Shown in pieces: positions 1 to 9,326 of a DNA stretch of 64,000 nucleotides. The DNA comes from Clostridia bacterium (GTDB lineage: Bacteria; Bacillota; Clostridia; Acetivibrionales; DSM-2933). The translations under genes and the position numbers were made by a program. Location: positions 124,001 through 188,000 of the forward strand of contig JAOABQ010000049.1 in NCBI GenBank assembly GCA_026418275.1, in the 5' to 3' direction. The first letter of the stretch is position 1. Each line of letters starts with the position of its first letter. The notes beneath the pieces were generated by a model. That model was not told the DNA's origin, made no database searches, and saw only the letters and a list, made by a program, of their open reading frames with translations.

Positions 1-1391
1 AAGAAGTAGTATTAAAAGAGATAAAAAGCATTGAAGGAAAACAGAATAATGAGAAAGACGGTAAAGATAAAAATAAAGACATTGTAATAGAACGGAAAGA
101 ACACCGGACTGTTTCCGAAAAGGATTATATGGTCGCGTATGCACCTGTTCAGCCTACAAAGGACCAGGATGAAAAAACGGTTAATTGGTATGTAGTGGGG
201 AAAATACCCGAATCCTTTTTAACAAAGGAATCGAGAGGCATATTAAGTAGGGTTTTATGGATCGGGGGCATTTGCTTTGTCATCGCGTTAATACTTTCCT
301 TCATAATTTCTAAAACGATATCCAAACCCTTGAGAAAACTGGTAGAATTAATGAAACAGGCGAAAGAGGGTAATTTGGCCATTAAAATTAACGACCAGAA
401 TAAGGACGAAATCGCGGAAGTTACATCAAACTTTAACGATATGGTGGGCAACATTAGTTCCTTAGTATCCAAAGTAAGCTACTCTACCCAAAGTGTATTG
501 GGAAGTTCGGAAAAAATCAGCTTTTTGTCTGAGCAATCTTACAATGCTTCGGAACAAATTGCAAAAACCATACAGGAAGTTGCTAAAGGAGCTTCTGAAC
601 AAGCGATTGATACCTGTGATTGTGTAAATCATATGGACGCGTTATCCCGGGATATCAATAAAGTGGGAGATGATATGCTGTTGGTAGCGGATGTGGTAAC
701 AAATACCAGAAAGCTTAGTGAAACCGCATTGGTCTCTGTAAAATCATTAAATGATAAGGCAATGGAAACGAATGTTGTTTCTGAAAAAATAGTTAATGAC
801 ATTAATAACCTAAACGGAGATATGAAAGAAATCAAAAAGATCGTGAAGGTTATTGTGGGAATTTCGGAACAAACAAACCTGTTGGCTTTGAACGCGGCCA
901 TTGAGGCAGCAAGGGCCGGAGTTGCCGGAAGAGGTTTTGCTGTTGTAGCGGATGAAGTTAAAAAATTGGCGGATCAGTCAAAGGAAGCATCCATTACCAT
1001 AAACAAAATTATCAATAGTATACAACAAAAGACGGAAACGACAGTCACGGCGGCCAATAGTGCAAGCAGCATTATAAAGCAGCAAATGGATGCAGTTGTT
1101 GATACGGATAAAGCATTTAGGACGATCTTTGATGCGATGGAAAGTGTAGCAAAACAGGTAGAAAACGTTGAGGACTCTGTAAAAGGCATCCTTATAGCAA
1201 AGGACAGGGTTTTGGAATCTATCGAGAATATATCCGCTGTTTCTCAGGAAGCAGCAGCTACTTCAGAGGAGGTATCTGCAAGCACCGAGGAGCAAATGTC
1301 AGGCAGTGAGGAGCTTTCAAATTTTGCAAAAAGCTTGAATGAAATGGCCCATGAACTCAATCAGGCAATATCAATATTTAAGTTTGAGTAA
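1..1391 (+). CDS. methyl-accepting chemotaxis protein, C-terminal part (5' end outside window)
   Basis: Membrane chemoreceptor that passes ligand signals to CheA/CheW. The frame is open from base 3, so the start lies upstream and 462 residues are visible. In order: the end of an extracellular sensor domain, a transmembrane helix ([17 protein letters not shown]), a HAMP linker ([14 protein letters not shown]), and the cytoplasmic coiled-coil signalling domain. The highly conserved hairpin tip is seen in [18 protein letters not shown] followed by [15 protein letters not shown]. Ala/Glu-rich methylation helices follow at the C-terminus. A terminator comes 37 bases after the stop. No CheA/CheW genes are nearby, so it is probably an orphan receptor. 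The ligand cannot be inferred. Confidence 0.95.
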   Translation, partial: EVVLKEIKSIEGKQNNEKDGKDKNKDIVIERKEHRTVSEKDYMVAYAPVQPTKDQDEKTVNWYVVGKIPESFLTKESRGILSRVLWIGGICFVIALILSFIISKTISKPLRKLVELMKQAKEGNLAIKINDQNKDEIAEVTSNFNDMVGNISSLVSKVSYSTQSVLGSSEKISFLSEQSYNASEQIAKTIQEVAKGASEQAIDTCDCVNHMDALSRDINKVGDDMLLVADVVTNTRKLSETALVSVKSLNDKAMETNVVSEKIVNDINNLNGDMKEIKKIVKVIVGISEQTNLLALNAAIEAARAGVAGRGFAVVADEVKKLADQSKEASITINKIINSIQQKTETTVTAANSASSIIKQQMDAVVDTDKAFRTIFDAMESVAKQVENVEDSVKGILIAKDRVLESIENISAVSQEAAATSEEVSASTEEQMSGSEELSNFAKSLNEMAHELNQAISIFKFE

Positions 1392-1428
1392 TGAAAATGA
1401 TTGGAGCAAAATATCATAAAGATAGGGA

Positions 1429-1459
1429 AAAAGCATTATAGCACAATAATGCTTTTTTT
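1429..1459 (+). terminator. intrinsic terminator after chemoreceptor gene
   Basis: A 9-bp perfect stem, AAGCATTAT paired with ATAATGCTT (1431-1439/1446-1454), has a 6-base loop and runs into a T tract. Confidence 0.88.
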
Positions 1460-1596
1460 CTTATATTCTGTTTTTTATACTTATTTATTTTAGGGCAGAT
1501 TGCGTATATTAATATCATAGTATTGATTGCATTCAATATAAATGTGTTTCATAGTCTGAAAAGAGAGATATGAGAGTAAATCAAAAATTGATTTGA

Positions 1597-1625
1597 TTGC
1601 AGGTTTCCTGCTTCTATGGTATGAT
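1597..1625 (+). promoter_or_regulatory. candidate sigma-A promoter for pgeF operon
   Basis: TTGCAG (1597-1602), a 17-base spacer and TATGAT (1620-1625), with an extended -10 TGG just before it. This is the best promoter in the 386-base AT-rich gap 1392-1777, which otherwise holds only the terminator at 1429-1459. Confidence 0.55.
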
Positions 1626-1777
1626 TTCAATTGTAAAATCATGCCGCAGCATTTATACTTATTTGCATTAAATGTAATAATATCTAATAAATCAATTGAT
1701 TTTTTAAAAAATGGATAATACTAATTTAAATGTAGATTAAGTTAAGGTAATCAATGGATGGAGGGCTTGTGTTTAAA

Positions 1778-2611
1778 ATGGAGAAATCGGATAATTGTAA
1801 GTGCTGTTTGGTTCAAAAGGGTTCGTTGGAATACATACAGTTTAGTAACCTATTAAAGCACCGGGATATTTTGACTCACTGTTTTACTACAAGAAACGGT
1901 GGTGTAAGCGAGGGGGATTGTTTTTCCCTCAATTTGGGCCTTAACCGGAAAGACCTTAAGGAAAATGTCATTGAGAATTTTAAGCGTGTATCGGACGCAC
2001 TGGGGATAGATTATAAAAATTTCGTATTTTCAAACCAGGTACACGATAATAAAATTAAGATTGTGGATGAATCCGACCGGGGAAAAGGACTTTTCATAGA
2101 AAGTAATATTATTGGTTATGATGGTCTTGTTACAAATAAAAAGCAAGTGGCACTTGTAACGTTTTATGCAGATTGTGTTCCTATATTTTTCTTTGATCCG
2201 TTAAACGAGGTAATTGCATTAGCACATTCGGGTTGGCGGGGCACAGTGAAAGAGATTGGCGCAGAAGTACTGAGTACCATGAAAAAGAATTTTGGTTCTC
2301 AAGCGGAAGATATTGAAGTTGTAATTGGCCCGTCTATTGGTGATTGCTGCTTCGAAGTTGGAGAAGAGGTTTACAGGGAGTTTATAGGTGTATTTCCTTG
2401 GTCCTGTATATTCTGTAAGAAAACGGGTGAGGGAAAGTGGCATATCCACTTACAGGAAATTATTAAAAGATGTCTGGTCCTATGGGGACTGGCAGAGGAT
2501 AAGGTTTTATTGAGCGAAATGTGTACCAAATGCAATAGCGACACCTTCTTCTCATACAGGGGAAGTAATGGGAAAACGGGTGTCCAGGCTGCCATTATGC
2601 AGTTACTGTAA
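1778..2611 (+). CDS. pgeF: peptidoglycan editing factor / laccase-domain protein (YlmD/YfiH family)
   Basis: 277-residue protein of the DUF152/multicopper polyphenol oxidase family. The family includes E. coli PgeF, which removes misincorporated L-Ser from peptidoglycan precursors, and purine-nucleoside-cleaving enzymes. Diagnostic metal-site motifs are HCFTTRNGGVS near the N-terminus, ADCVPIFFFDP and ALAHSGWRGTV in the middle, and GPSIGDCCFEV later. The frame is open from an ATG at 1754, but a strong GGAGGG at 1760-1765 lies inside that longer version. I therefore prefer ATG 1778 (12-base spacing); 1754 with a weak AAGG remains possible. The stop is 11 bases before the downstream lipoprotein gene, so the two are co-transcribed. 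Confidence 0.88.
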   Translation: MEKSDNCKCCLVQKGSLEYIQFSNLLKHRDILTHCFTTRNGGVSEGDCFSLNLGLNRKDLKENVIENFKRVSDALGIDYKNFVFSNQVHDNKIKIVDESDRGKGLFIESNIIGYDGLVTNKKQVALVTFYADCVPIFFFDPLNEVIALAHSGWRGTVKEIGAEVLSTMKKNFGSQAEDIEVVIGPSIGDCCFEVGEEVYREFIGVFPWSCIFCKKTGEGKWHIHLQEIIKRCLVLWGLAEDKVLLSEMCTKCNSDTFFSYRGSNGKTGVQAAIMQLL

Positions 2612-2622
2612 GGAGTGTACTT

Positions 2623-4308
2623 ATGACAGAAAGCAAAGGATATTACCGGAAAAAAAACCTCAAGAAGTATATCTTTTTTATGTTGATACTGAGTATGAGT
2701 CTTAGTGTATCATCCTGCAGTCTATTTAAGCAGGACAACTCTAAAAAAAATGAAGATAAAGGTGCGGAATTGACCAATAATTTTGATATTATTGACACAG
2801 GACCTGTAAGGGGTGGTGTCTTAAGACTTTTCAGCACAATGCCCGATACCTTCAATCCCCTTTTAACACACAATGTTTTTGTGCAGGATTATTTGAACTT
2901 TGTATATGAAAGCTTGGTTAAGCTGGACAAAACGGGAAAAGCGACCCCTTTACTATGTAAGGGATGGGATATCTCCCCCGATGGGTTAACCTGGACCTTT
3001 TACTTAAGAGACCATATTCTATGGCATGATAATATGCCTTTGACAGCAGAGGATGTTGAGTATTCTCTTCAAACCATTTTAAGTATCCAGGATAATGTTT
3101 ATAGAAAAAATTTTGAAAATAATCTTCCAACTTTTTCTGTTGTTGATCCCCTTACTTTTCGGATGGTTTTGAAAAAGCCCGATTCCTTTGCTGCGGACTT
3201 GATGAATTTTCCGGTTGTTCCAAAACATCATTTTTTTGGGAAGGAACTTGGTCAGGAGCTTAATAAACAAATTCCAGTAGGCACAGGACCTTTCAAGTTT
3301 TTATCCTATAGTCAAAATGAAAAAAATATCAAATTTATAGTGAATGATAACTGGTGGAGAAAAATAAGTGAAAAGGATTATAATGAGTTACCCTATATTG
3401 CTGAAGTAGAGGTTAAGATTTATGATAATATCAAGGAGATGGCCAGTGCTTTTCAGGAGCGGGATATCGATGCTGCTTTTTTAGAGACGGGAGGAGCAGG
3501 TAGATATGGGGACCGGGCAGATGTTATTTTAAAAAGATATGTAAGCAATCAATATGAGTTTTTAGCCTTTAATTTAAATAAACATCTGCTAAAAGATAAA
3601 GCTGTAAGGCAGGCAATGTCCTATGCTATCGATAAGGTGAAAATCATAGAGCGTTTTTTACCGGGTGATGCAGTTCCGGCAGATATACCGGTAGTACCTG
3701 GCACATGGCTTTACGATACCAATACTGTAGCACATGAATCGGATAAAAATAAAGCAAGAGAAATCCTCGTGCAAAATGGCTGGAAAGAAAATAATGGCAT
3801 TATGTATAAGTATGGGAACTATTTAAATTTTGAGATTTTAGTCAATGAAGACAATAAATTAAGATTGAAGGTTGCCCAGGCTATATCCGACCAGCTCAAG
3901 GAGATAGGGATAAACCTTCAAATCAAAAGTGTAAAGTGGGAGGAAGAGATGCAGCTTTTAAGAAACAAAAGGTTTGATATGGCTTTTTTGGGTTGTACGG
4001 TTCCTAGTGTACCGGATATCTCCTTTTTATATGCGTCTGGTGAAATCCCAACAGGAAGAAACATTGCAGGTTTTAAGAATGCGGAGGTGGATACATATTT
4101 AGCAGAAATAAAAACCATTTTGGATAATAAAAGTAAAAAGGCATCATTCTTTAACATGAAGACAATTATCGATGAGGAAGTGCCTTATATTGGATTATAT
4201 TTTTATAATGATTCCATTCTTGTAAGTAAAAGGGTTAGAGGGGAAATTAGCCCCAACCGGTGGGATAAATTTGGAGATTTAACCCGTTGGTATATACCCT
4301 TGCGGTGA
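2623..4308 (+). CDS. ABC transporter substrate-binding lipoprotein, family 5 (oligopeptide/dipeptide type)
   Basis: 561-residue extracellular solute-binding protein. The N-terminus is a lipoprotein signal: basic KKNLKK, a hydrophobic stretch, then lipobox VSSC with Cys32 as the lipidated residue. The mature part has the SBP_bac_5 pattern: GGVLR opening, LLCKGWDISPDGLTWTFYLR, WHDNMPLTAEDVEYSL and VRQAMSYAIDKVKI. This family binds peptides, nickel or opines. No permease or ATPase genes adjoin it, so it is an orphan binding protein or acts as a sensor. TAAGGAG overlaps the pgeF stop and gives the ribosome binding site. It sits just upstream of lspA, the peptidase that would mature it, although that link is probably coincidental. 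Confidence 0.9.
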   Translation: MTESKGYYRKKNLKKYIFFMLILSMSLSVSSCSLFKQDNSKKNEDKGAELTNNFDIIDTGPVRGGVLRLFSTMPDTFNPLLTHNVFVQDYLNFVYESLVKLDKTGKATPLLCKGWDISPDGLTWTFYLRDHILWHDNMPLTAEDVEYSLQTILSIQDNVYRKNFENNLPTFSVVDPLTFRMVLKKPDSFAADLMNFPVVPKHHFFGKELGQELNKQIPVGTGPFKFLSYSQNEKNIKFIVNDNWWRKISEKDYNELPYIAEVEVKIYDNIKEMASAFQERDIDAAFLETGGAGRYGDRADVILKRYVSNQYEFLAFNLNKHLLKDKAVRQAMSYAIDKVKIIERFLPGDAVPADIPVVPGTWLYDTNTVAHESDKNKAREILVQNGWKENNGIMYKYGNYLNFEILVNEDNKLRLKVAQAISDQLKEIGINLQIKSVKWEEEMQLLRNKRFDMAFLGCTVPSVPDISFLYASGEIPTGRNIAGFKNAEVDTYLAEIKTILDNKSKKASFFNMKTIIDEEVPYIGLYFYNDSILVSKRVRGEISPNRWDKFGDLTRWYIPLR

Positions 4309-4346
4309 TTTTAATTGAGTAGGGATAACAATAGGAGGGTTTTAAA

Positions 4347-4859
4347 ATGATCTGGATTTTTATCATTGCTTTGATTGTTGGTTTGGATAGCTTGACAAAG
4401 TTCCTCATAGTTAAAAATATTGCATATGGGACACAAATTCCCGTGATCGACCATTTTTTCTATCTTACTTTCAGTAAGAACAGCGGTGCTGCCTGGGGCA
4501 TTCTCCAAAACGGAAGACTCATCCTGGTTCCTATATCCATTTTTATCTCAGCTGCCCTATTTTATTACCTGTATAAATCAGAGCATAAAATGGTAAAAAT
4601 TTCTCTCTCGTTTATTTTGGGGGGAGCGGTTGGAAACTTGTTGGATAGGATGTTTAGAGAGGGTGGGGTCGTAGATTTCCTGGATTTTTATTTTGGAAGC
4701 TACCATTTCCCTACATTTAATGCAGCCGATTCATTTGTAGTTATTGGGTCAATCTTGCTCATTATTTACATGTTGTTTATTTATAAAGAAAAGGAAAATG
4801 GTGATACTAAGCTAGAGGAAAAAGAAGAGACTCTTGGTATGGAGAGAAGCGAATCATGA
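4347..4859 (+). CDS. lspA: lipoprotein signal peptidase (signal peptidase II)
   Basis: Integral membrane aspartyl protease that cleaves prolipoproteins before the lipidated cysteine. 170 residues with four predicted membrane segments. The catalytic aspartates lie in GNLLDRMFREGGVVDF (Asp110) and FNAADSF (Asp128). The N-terminal half carries the conserved NSGAAWGIL. The C-terminus has a charged cytoplasmic tail (KEKENGDTKLEEKEE) beyond the usual end. AGGAGGG sits upstream of the ATG. The stop overlaps the rluD start by four bases (ATGA), an order common in Firmicutes. Confidence 0.97.
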   Translation: MIWIFIIALIVGLDSLTKFLIVKNIAYGTQIPVIDHFFYLTFSKNSGAAWGILQNGRLILVPISIFISAALFYYLYKSEHKMVKISLSFILGGAVGNLLDRMFREGGVVDFLDFYFGSYHFPTFNAADSFVVIGSILLIIYMLFIYKEKENGDTKLEEKEETLGMERSES

Positions 4860-5776
4860 ATTATACAGAGGAAAAACTTTTATCACAGGATGAAAACGTG
4901 CGGATTGATGCGTGGCTTTCTGAGAAGCTTGGCCAATATTCCCGTACATATGTAAAAAAGCTGATAGATGACGGACAAGTTGAAGTAAACGGAAAAACCA
5001 TAAAGTCCAATTATAAAATCAAACTGAATGACGCTGTTATAGTACGTATCCCGCCGCCTCAAGTACTGGAAGTAAAAGCAGAAAAAATAGATCTTGATAT
5101 CCTTTATGAAGATAAGGACATTATTGTGATAAATAAGCCAAAAGGGATGGTAGTTCACCCTGCAGCAGGAAATTACACAGGAACCCTTGTAAATGCACTA
5201 ATGGAGCACTGTAAGGGACAGTTATCGGATATTAACGGTATCATAAGGCCTGGGATTGTACACCGTATTGATAAGGATACATCCGGTGTTTTGGTGGTGG
5301 CAAAAAATAACCGTGCACATGAGATTCTGTCAGACAAGTTAAAAGTCCATGACATCAAAAGGGTCTATGTTGCTATCGTGGAAGGTATCATCCGTGAGGA
5401 GAGCGGCAGGGTCGAGGCACCCATCGGAAGGCACCCGGTGGATCGAAAGAAAATGGCTGTCAATATAAAGAACGGTAGAAGAGCGGTAACACATTTTAAA
5501 GTTTTGGAAAGGTTTAAAGATAAAACACTGGTGGAATTAAAGCTTGAAACGGGTAGGACACACCAAATTCGCGTGCATATGTCTTATATTGGTTATCCGG
5601 TTTTGGGGGATGAGGTTTACGGAAGAAAAAGCAATAAGTTTGAAACACGGGGACAGGTGCTTCATGCGAAAATTCTGGGATTTGTTCATCCGGTAAAGGA
5701 TGAATATATGGAGTTTGAGTCTCCGCTGCCGCATTATTTCAATCTGCTTTTGGAGGAATTTCGAAGAGAGGTTTAA
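4856..5776 (+). CDS. rluD: RluA/RluD-family 23S rRNA pseudouridine synthase
   Basis: Converts uridines in 23S rRNA to pseudouridine. 306 residues: an S4 RNA-binding domain at about 14-75 (RIDAWLSEKLGQYSRTYVKKL), then the RluA catalytic domain with GIVHRIDKDTSGVLVVAKN, where the Asp is the nucleophile. C-terminal motifs are ETGRTHQIRVHMSYIGYPVLGD. Translationally coupled to lspA through a 4-base overlap, as in Bacillus (ylyB). The subtype (RluD versus YlyB) cannot be settled by eye. Confidence 0.93.
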   Translation: MNYTEEKLLSQDENVRIDAWLSEKLGQYSRTYVKKLIDDGQVEVNGKTIKSNYKIKLNDAVIVRIPPPQVLEVKAEKIDLDILYEDKDIIVINKPKGMVVHPAAGNYTGTLVNALMEHCKGQLSDINGIIRPGIVHRIDKDTSGVLVVAKNNRAHEILSDKLKVHDIKRVYVAIVEGIIREESGRVEAPIGRHPVDRKKMAVNIKNGRRAVTHFKVLERFKDKTLVELKLETGRTHQIRVHMSYIGYPVLGDEVYGRKSNKFETRGQVLHAKILGFVHPVKDEYMEFESPLPHYFNLLLEEFRREV

Positions 5777-5782
5777 AAACTA

Positions 5783-5811
5783 TAGACAAGGATAAGGGTT
5801 TATGATATCAT
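5783..5811 (+). promoter_or_regulatory. pyr operon promoter
   Basis: TAGACA (5783-5788), a 17-base spacer and TATCAT (5806-5811), preceded by TGA as an extended -10. Transcription would start near 5818, just before the PyrR operator. Confidence 0.65.
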
Positions 5812-5829
5812 TGAATAAAATTAAATACT

Positions 5830-5863
5830 AACCTTTAAATGGGTCCAGAGAGGCTGAAAGGTT
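5830..5863 (+). promoter_or_regulatory. PyrR-binding anti-antiterminator hairpin
   Basis: Stem AACCTTT/AAAGGTT (5830-5836/5857-5863) encloses GGGTCCAGAGAGGCT (5841-5855), which matches the conserved RNA loop bound by PyrR in Firmicute pyr leaders (TCCAGAGAGGCT). When UMP/UTP is high, PyrR should stabilise this hairpin so that the downstream terminator forms. The competing antiterminator pairing was not resolved by eye. Confidence 0.87.
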
Positions 5864-5875
5864 GGCTGTTCATGA

Positions 5876-6514
<639 letters not shown>

Positions 6515-6525
6515 GTTTATTGAAG

Positions 6526-6632
6526 ATATATGCATAACGTGAAAATGGTTTTGAATGGATAAACTAAATTTTCACGTTATTAAATCAAGGAAATTGAAGC
6601 GCGATGTAAAATCTTTATCGCGTCCAATATTA
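6526..6632 (+). repeat. roughly 105-bp dispersed double-hairpin repeat, copy A
   Basis: First hairpin: 13-bp perfect stem 6534-6546/6568-6580 (ATAACGTGAAAAT / ATTTTCACGTTAT). Second hairpin: CGCGAT/ATCGCG (6600-6605/6617-6622) flanked by TTGAA/TCCAA-type arms. Nearly identical sequence recurs at 30541-30646 (same strand) and 9189-9294 (opposite strand). This copy lies between pyrR and the leader ORF before pyrB. Confidence 0.88.
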
Positions 6633-6649
6633 TTAGAAAGGAAATGGAA

Positions 6650-6859
6650 ATGAGAAGGTTATTAGGATTTTTAAAATTGAAGAAAAAACTCAAGCTTAGT
6701 ATAGCCTTCCTGTTTTTCCTTTTAAAAAGGTCTTTTCAAATAATTTTTATTGAGAATATAGATATTTTTAGAAATAGTAAGGTTAAACGTCCTTGCTATT
6801 TTTATTTGGCAGCATTGGCAGAAAACCATCAAAAATCAAACGCTTCGACACGCGGATGA
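6650..6859 (+). CDS. possible pyrB leader peptide (69 codons) spanning a terminator
   Basis: Small ORF after AAAGGA (7-base spacing to ATG 6650; ATG 6644 is too close). The product is Lys/Leu/Phe/Ile-rich (FLFFLLKRSFQIIFI) and resembles no family I know. Its codons pass through a U-rich stretch (about 6705-6760) and then straight through the intrinsic terminator at 6773-6807. The stop at 6857 lies beyond the terminator. This is the layout of the E. coli pyrBI leader (pyrL), where coupled translation controls termination. Chance AT-rich reading is a real alternative, so it is offered as a regulatory ORF rather than a stable protein. Confidence 0.4.
   Translation: MRRLLGFLKLKKKLKLSIAFLFFLLKRSFQIIFIENIDIFRNSKVKRPCYFYLAALAENHQKSNASTRG
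6773..6807 (+). terminator. intrinsic terminator/attenuator between pyrR and pyrB
   Basis: A 10-bp stem, AATAGTAAGG / CCTTGCTATT (one wobble, 8-base loop), is followed by TTTATTT. It lies inside the 69-codon leader ORF and upstream of pyrB, so pyrB expression needs read-through or regulation. Confidence 0.8.
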
Positions 6860-6974
6860 TTTTTATTTTTGGCCATTTTGTGGGCTGCAGATGTTACTAA
6901 AGATTTAATGCTTAAGTAATCGGTTTTATTTTTAATAGAAGACAAAAAAGTTTAATGGGAGAGTGAGAAAAAAG

Positions 6975-7913
6975 ATGGTTCTTAAATCAAAAGACATTCT
7001 AGGTTTAAAGGACATGACAGCAGAGGAAATTGAACATATCTTGAACAATGCGAAAACAATGAAGTACATTTTGCAGGCAAATAACAAAAAGACGCCGCAC
7101 CTTACGGGAAAATCCATCATCACTTTGTTTTATGAAAACAGTACGAGGACCAGGCTTTCATTTGAATTGGCATCCAAGTATATGAGCGCCAGTGCAGCGA
7201 ATATTTCTGCATCTTCCAGCAGTGTTTCCAAAGGTGAGACACTCATCGATACGGGAAGAACTATCGATGCCATGGGATCGGACGTAATTATTATAAGACA
7301 CCCCATGTCCGGTGCACCCCACCTGCTTGCGAAGAATGTAAAAGCATCTGTAATCAATGCAGGGGATGGTATGAATGAGCATCCTACGCAGGCACTTTTG
7401 GATATGTTTACCATTATAGAAAAAAAAGGGAGCCTTAAAGGGTTAAAAATAGCTATTATCGGCGATATATTTCACAGCAGGGTAGCAAGAAGCAATATCT
7501 GGGGAATGACAAAGCTTGGGGCTGAAGTGAGCGTAGCAGGACCCTCAACACTGATCCCAAAAGGTATTGAAAAAACTGGTGTAAAAGTTTTCAACACCAT
7601 CCAGGAAGCACTGATTGATGCGGATGTTGTAATGGGACTTAGGATCCAGTTGGAAAGACAAAAGAAGGGGTTGTTCCCAACGGTGAGGGAATATTCCAAA
7701 TTCTTCGGGCTGGATGATAAAAGACTTTTATTTGCAAAAGAGGATGCACTTGTAATGCACCCAGGTCCCGTAAACCGTGGAGTTGAGTTGACCTCGGCGG
7801 TCGTTGATGGAAAACAGTCTTTGATCGACGAACAGGTAACCAACGGTGTAGCGGTAAGAATGGCACTTTTATATCTTTTAACAAGGAGGGGTAGCAGTGA
7901 AAATACTTATTAA
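6975..7913 (+). CDS. pyrB: aspartate carbamoyltransferase catalytic chain
   Basis: Condenses carbamoyl phosphate with aspartate to give N-carbamoyl-aspartate, the committed pyrimidine step. 312 residues. The carbamoyl-phosphate site is STRTRLSFE. Aspartate-domain signatures are [21 protein letters not shown] and [12 protein letters not shown]. The start is ATG 6975, 11 bases after GGGAGAG; a GTG at 6963 overlaps that site. No pyrI regulatory chain is present, as in other PyrR-type operons. It overlaps pyrC by 17 bases. Confidence 0.97.
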   Translation: MVLKSKDILGLKDMTAEEIEHILNNAKTMKYILQANNKKTPHLTGKSIITLFYENSTRTRLSFELASKYMSASAANISASSSSVSKGETLIDTGRTIDAMGSDVIIIRHPMSGAPHLLAKNVKASVINAGDGMNEHPTQALLDMFTIIEKKGSLKGLKIAIIGDIFHSRVARSNIWGMTKLGAEVSVAGPSTLIPKGIEKTGVKVFNTIQEALIDADVVMGLRIQLERQKKGLFPTVREYSKFFGLDDKRLLFAKEDALVMHPGPVNRGVELTSAVVDGKQSLIDEQVTNGVAVRMALLYLLTRRGSSENTY

Positions 7914-9183
7914 AAACGGACATGTAATTGATTTGAAAACCAAATTGGACGGTGTATATGACATTTTAATTGAAGGCGGCAAAGTGGTTGAAATCGGAAA
8001 CAACCTTGAACTCTCCAATGGGGATGTAATTGATGCCAACGGAAAATATGTACTTCCAGGTTTTGTTGACGCACACTGTCATTTACGGGATCCGGGTTTT
8101 GAATATAAGGAAGATATTGAAACAGGAACAAAAAGTGCTGCAATGGGTGGATTTACGTCCATTGCCTGTATGCCCAATACAAATCCTGTCATTGACAATG
8201 AAGCGATAGTCAAGTATATATTTAGTAAAGCGAAACAAGACGGAGTGGTCAATGTATTTCCTATTGGTGCCATTTCCAAAGGACAGAAGGGAGAAGAACT
8301 GTCGGAAATCGGGGAAATGAAATTTGCCGGAGTTGTTGCCATATCCGATGACGGCAGGCCTGTGAAAAGTGCTTCATTGATGAAAAAGGCACTGCAGTAT
8401 GCCTCTATGTTCGATATGACAGTTATTTCACACTGTGAGGATCTTGAACTCGCAGAGGATGGTGTAATGAATGAAGGTTACCAGTCAACGGTAATGGGCC
8501 TTCGAGGGATACCTTCGGCTGCAGAGGAAATTATGGTAGCAAGAGATCTGATTCTTGCAGAATATACCAAAACACCTATTCATATTGCACATGTAAGCAC
8601 CGAGCTTTCGGTAGATCTTATCAGGAATGCAAAGAAACGGGGAGTCAAGGTGACAGCAGAGACTTGCCCCCATTACTTCTCACTGACTGAAGAAGCCTGT
8701 GAAGGCTTCAATACCCTTGCAAAGGTAAACCCGCCCTTAAGATCGCAAAAGGATGTAGAAGCCATTATTGAGGGGCTAAAGGATGGAACCGTCGATATTA
8801 TTGCGACGGATCATGCACCCCACCACAGGGACGAGAAGAATTGTGAATTTTATAGTGCTGCCAACGGGATGGTAGGTTTTGAAACGGCTTTATCTCTTGC
8901 AGTTACCTACTTGATAAAACCCGGACACCTAAGTTTACCTCAATTGGTGGAAAAAATGTGTGTGAATCCGTCCAAGATTCTAGGGCTCAATAAAGGATTG
9001 ATTGAAGTGGGAAAGAGTGCGGATATTACCATTATTGATATTCATGATGAATATACTGTAGATGTAAATAAATTTATGTCTAAAAGTAAAAACTCACCTT
9101 TTAACGGCTTTAGGTTAACCGGTACGGTATGCTATACCATTGTTGAAGGAAAAGTGGTTGTTCGTGAAAAAGTACTGCTTTAA
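7897..9183 (+). CDS. pyrC: dihydroorotase
   Basis: Zinc amidohydrolase that cyclises carbamoyl-aspartate to dihydroorotate. 428 residues, class I (long) type. Metal ligands are in [17 protein letters not shown], the substrate loop is [11 protein letters not shown], further ligands are in [11 protein letters not shown] and HIAHVST, and the late Asp is in [11 protein letters not shown]. It begins with GTG 7897 inside the pyrB 3' end, after AGGAGG, so it is translationally coupled. An inverted repeat copy separates it from pyrF. Confidence 0.97.
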   Translation: MKILIKNGHVIDLKTKLDGVYDILIEGGKVVEIGNNLELSNGDVIDANGKYVLPGFVDAHCHLRDPGFEYKEDIETGTKSAAMGGFTSIACMPNTNPVIDNEAIVKYIFSKAKQDGVVNVFPIGAISKGQKGEELSEIGEMKFAGVVAISDDGRPVKSASLMKKALQYASMFDMTVISHCEDLELAEDGVMNEGYQSTVMGLRGIPSAAEEIMVARDLILAEYTKTPIHIAHVSTELSVDLIRNAKKRGVKVTAETCPHYFSLTEEACEGFNTLAKVNPPLRSQKDVEAIIEGLKDGTVDIIATDHAPHHRDEKNCEFYSAANGMVGFETALSLAVTYLIKPGHLSLPQLVEKMCVNPSKILGLNKGLIEVGKSADITIIDIHDEYTVDVNKFMSKSKNSPFNGFRLTGTVCYTIVEGKVVVREKVLL

Positions 9184-9188
9184 TTAAT

Positions 9189-9294
9189 ACTATATTGAAC
9201 GCAATAAAGAATTTACATCACGCTTCAATTATCTTGATTTAATATCGTGAAAATTCAAATTATCCATTGAACATCATTTTCACGATGTATATAG
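9189..9294 (-). repeat. roughly 105-bp dispersed double-hairpin repeat, copy B (inverted)
   Basis: Reverse complement of the family seen at 6526-6632 and 30541-30646. The perfect hairpin ATCGTGAAAAT / ATTTTCACGAT spans 9244-9286, and the ends are CTATAT...ATATAG. It occupies the pyrC-pyrF gap inside the operon and supplies part of an apparent in-frame extension upstream of the true pyrF start. Confidence 0.87.
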
Positions 9295-9326
9295 AAAATT
9301 TTTTGTATCTCAAGGAGCTGAATGAT

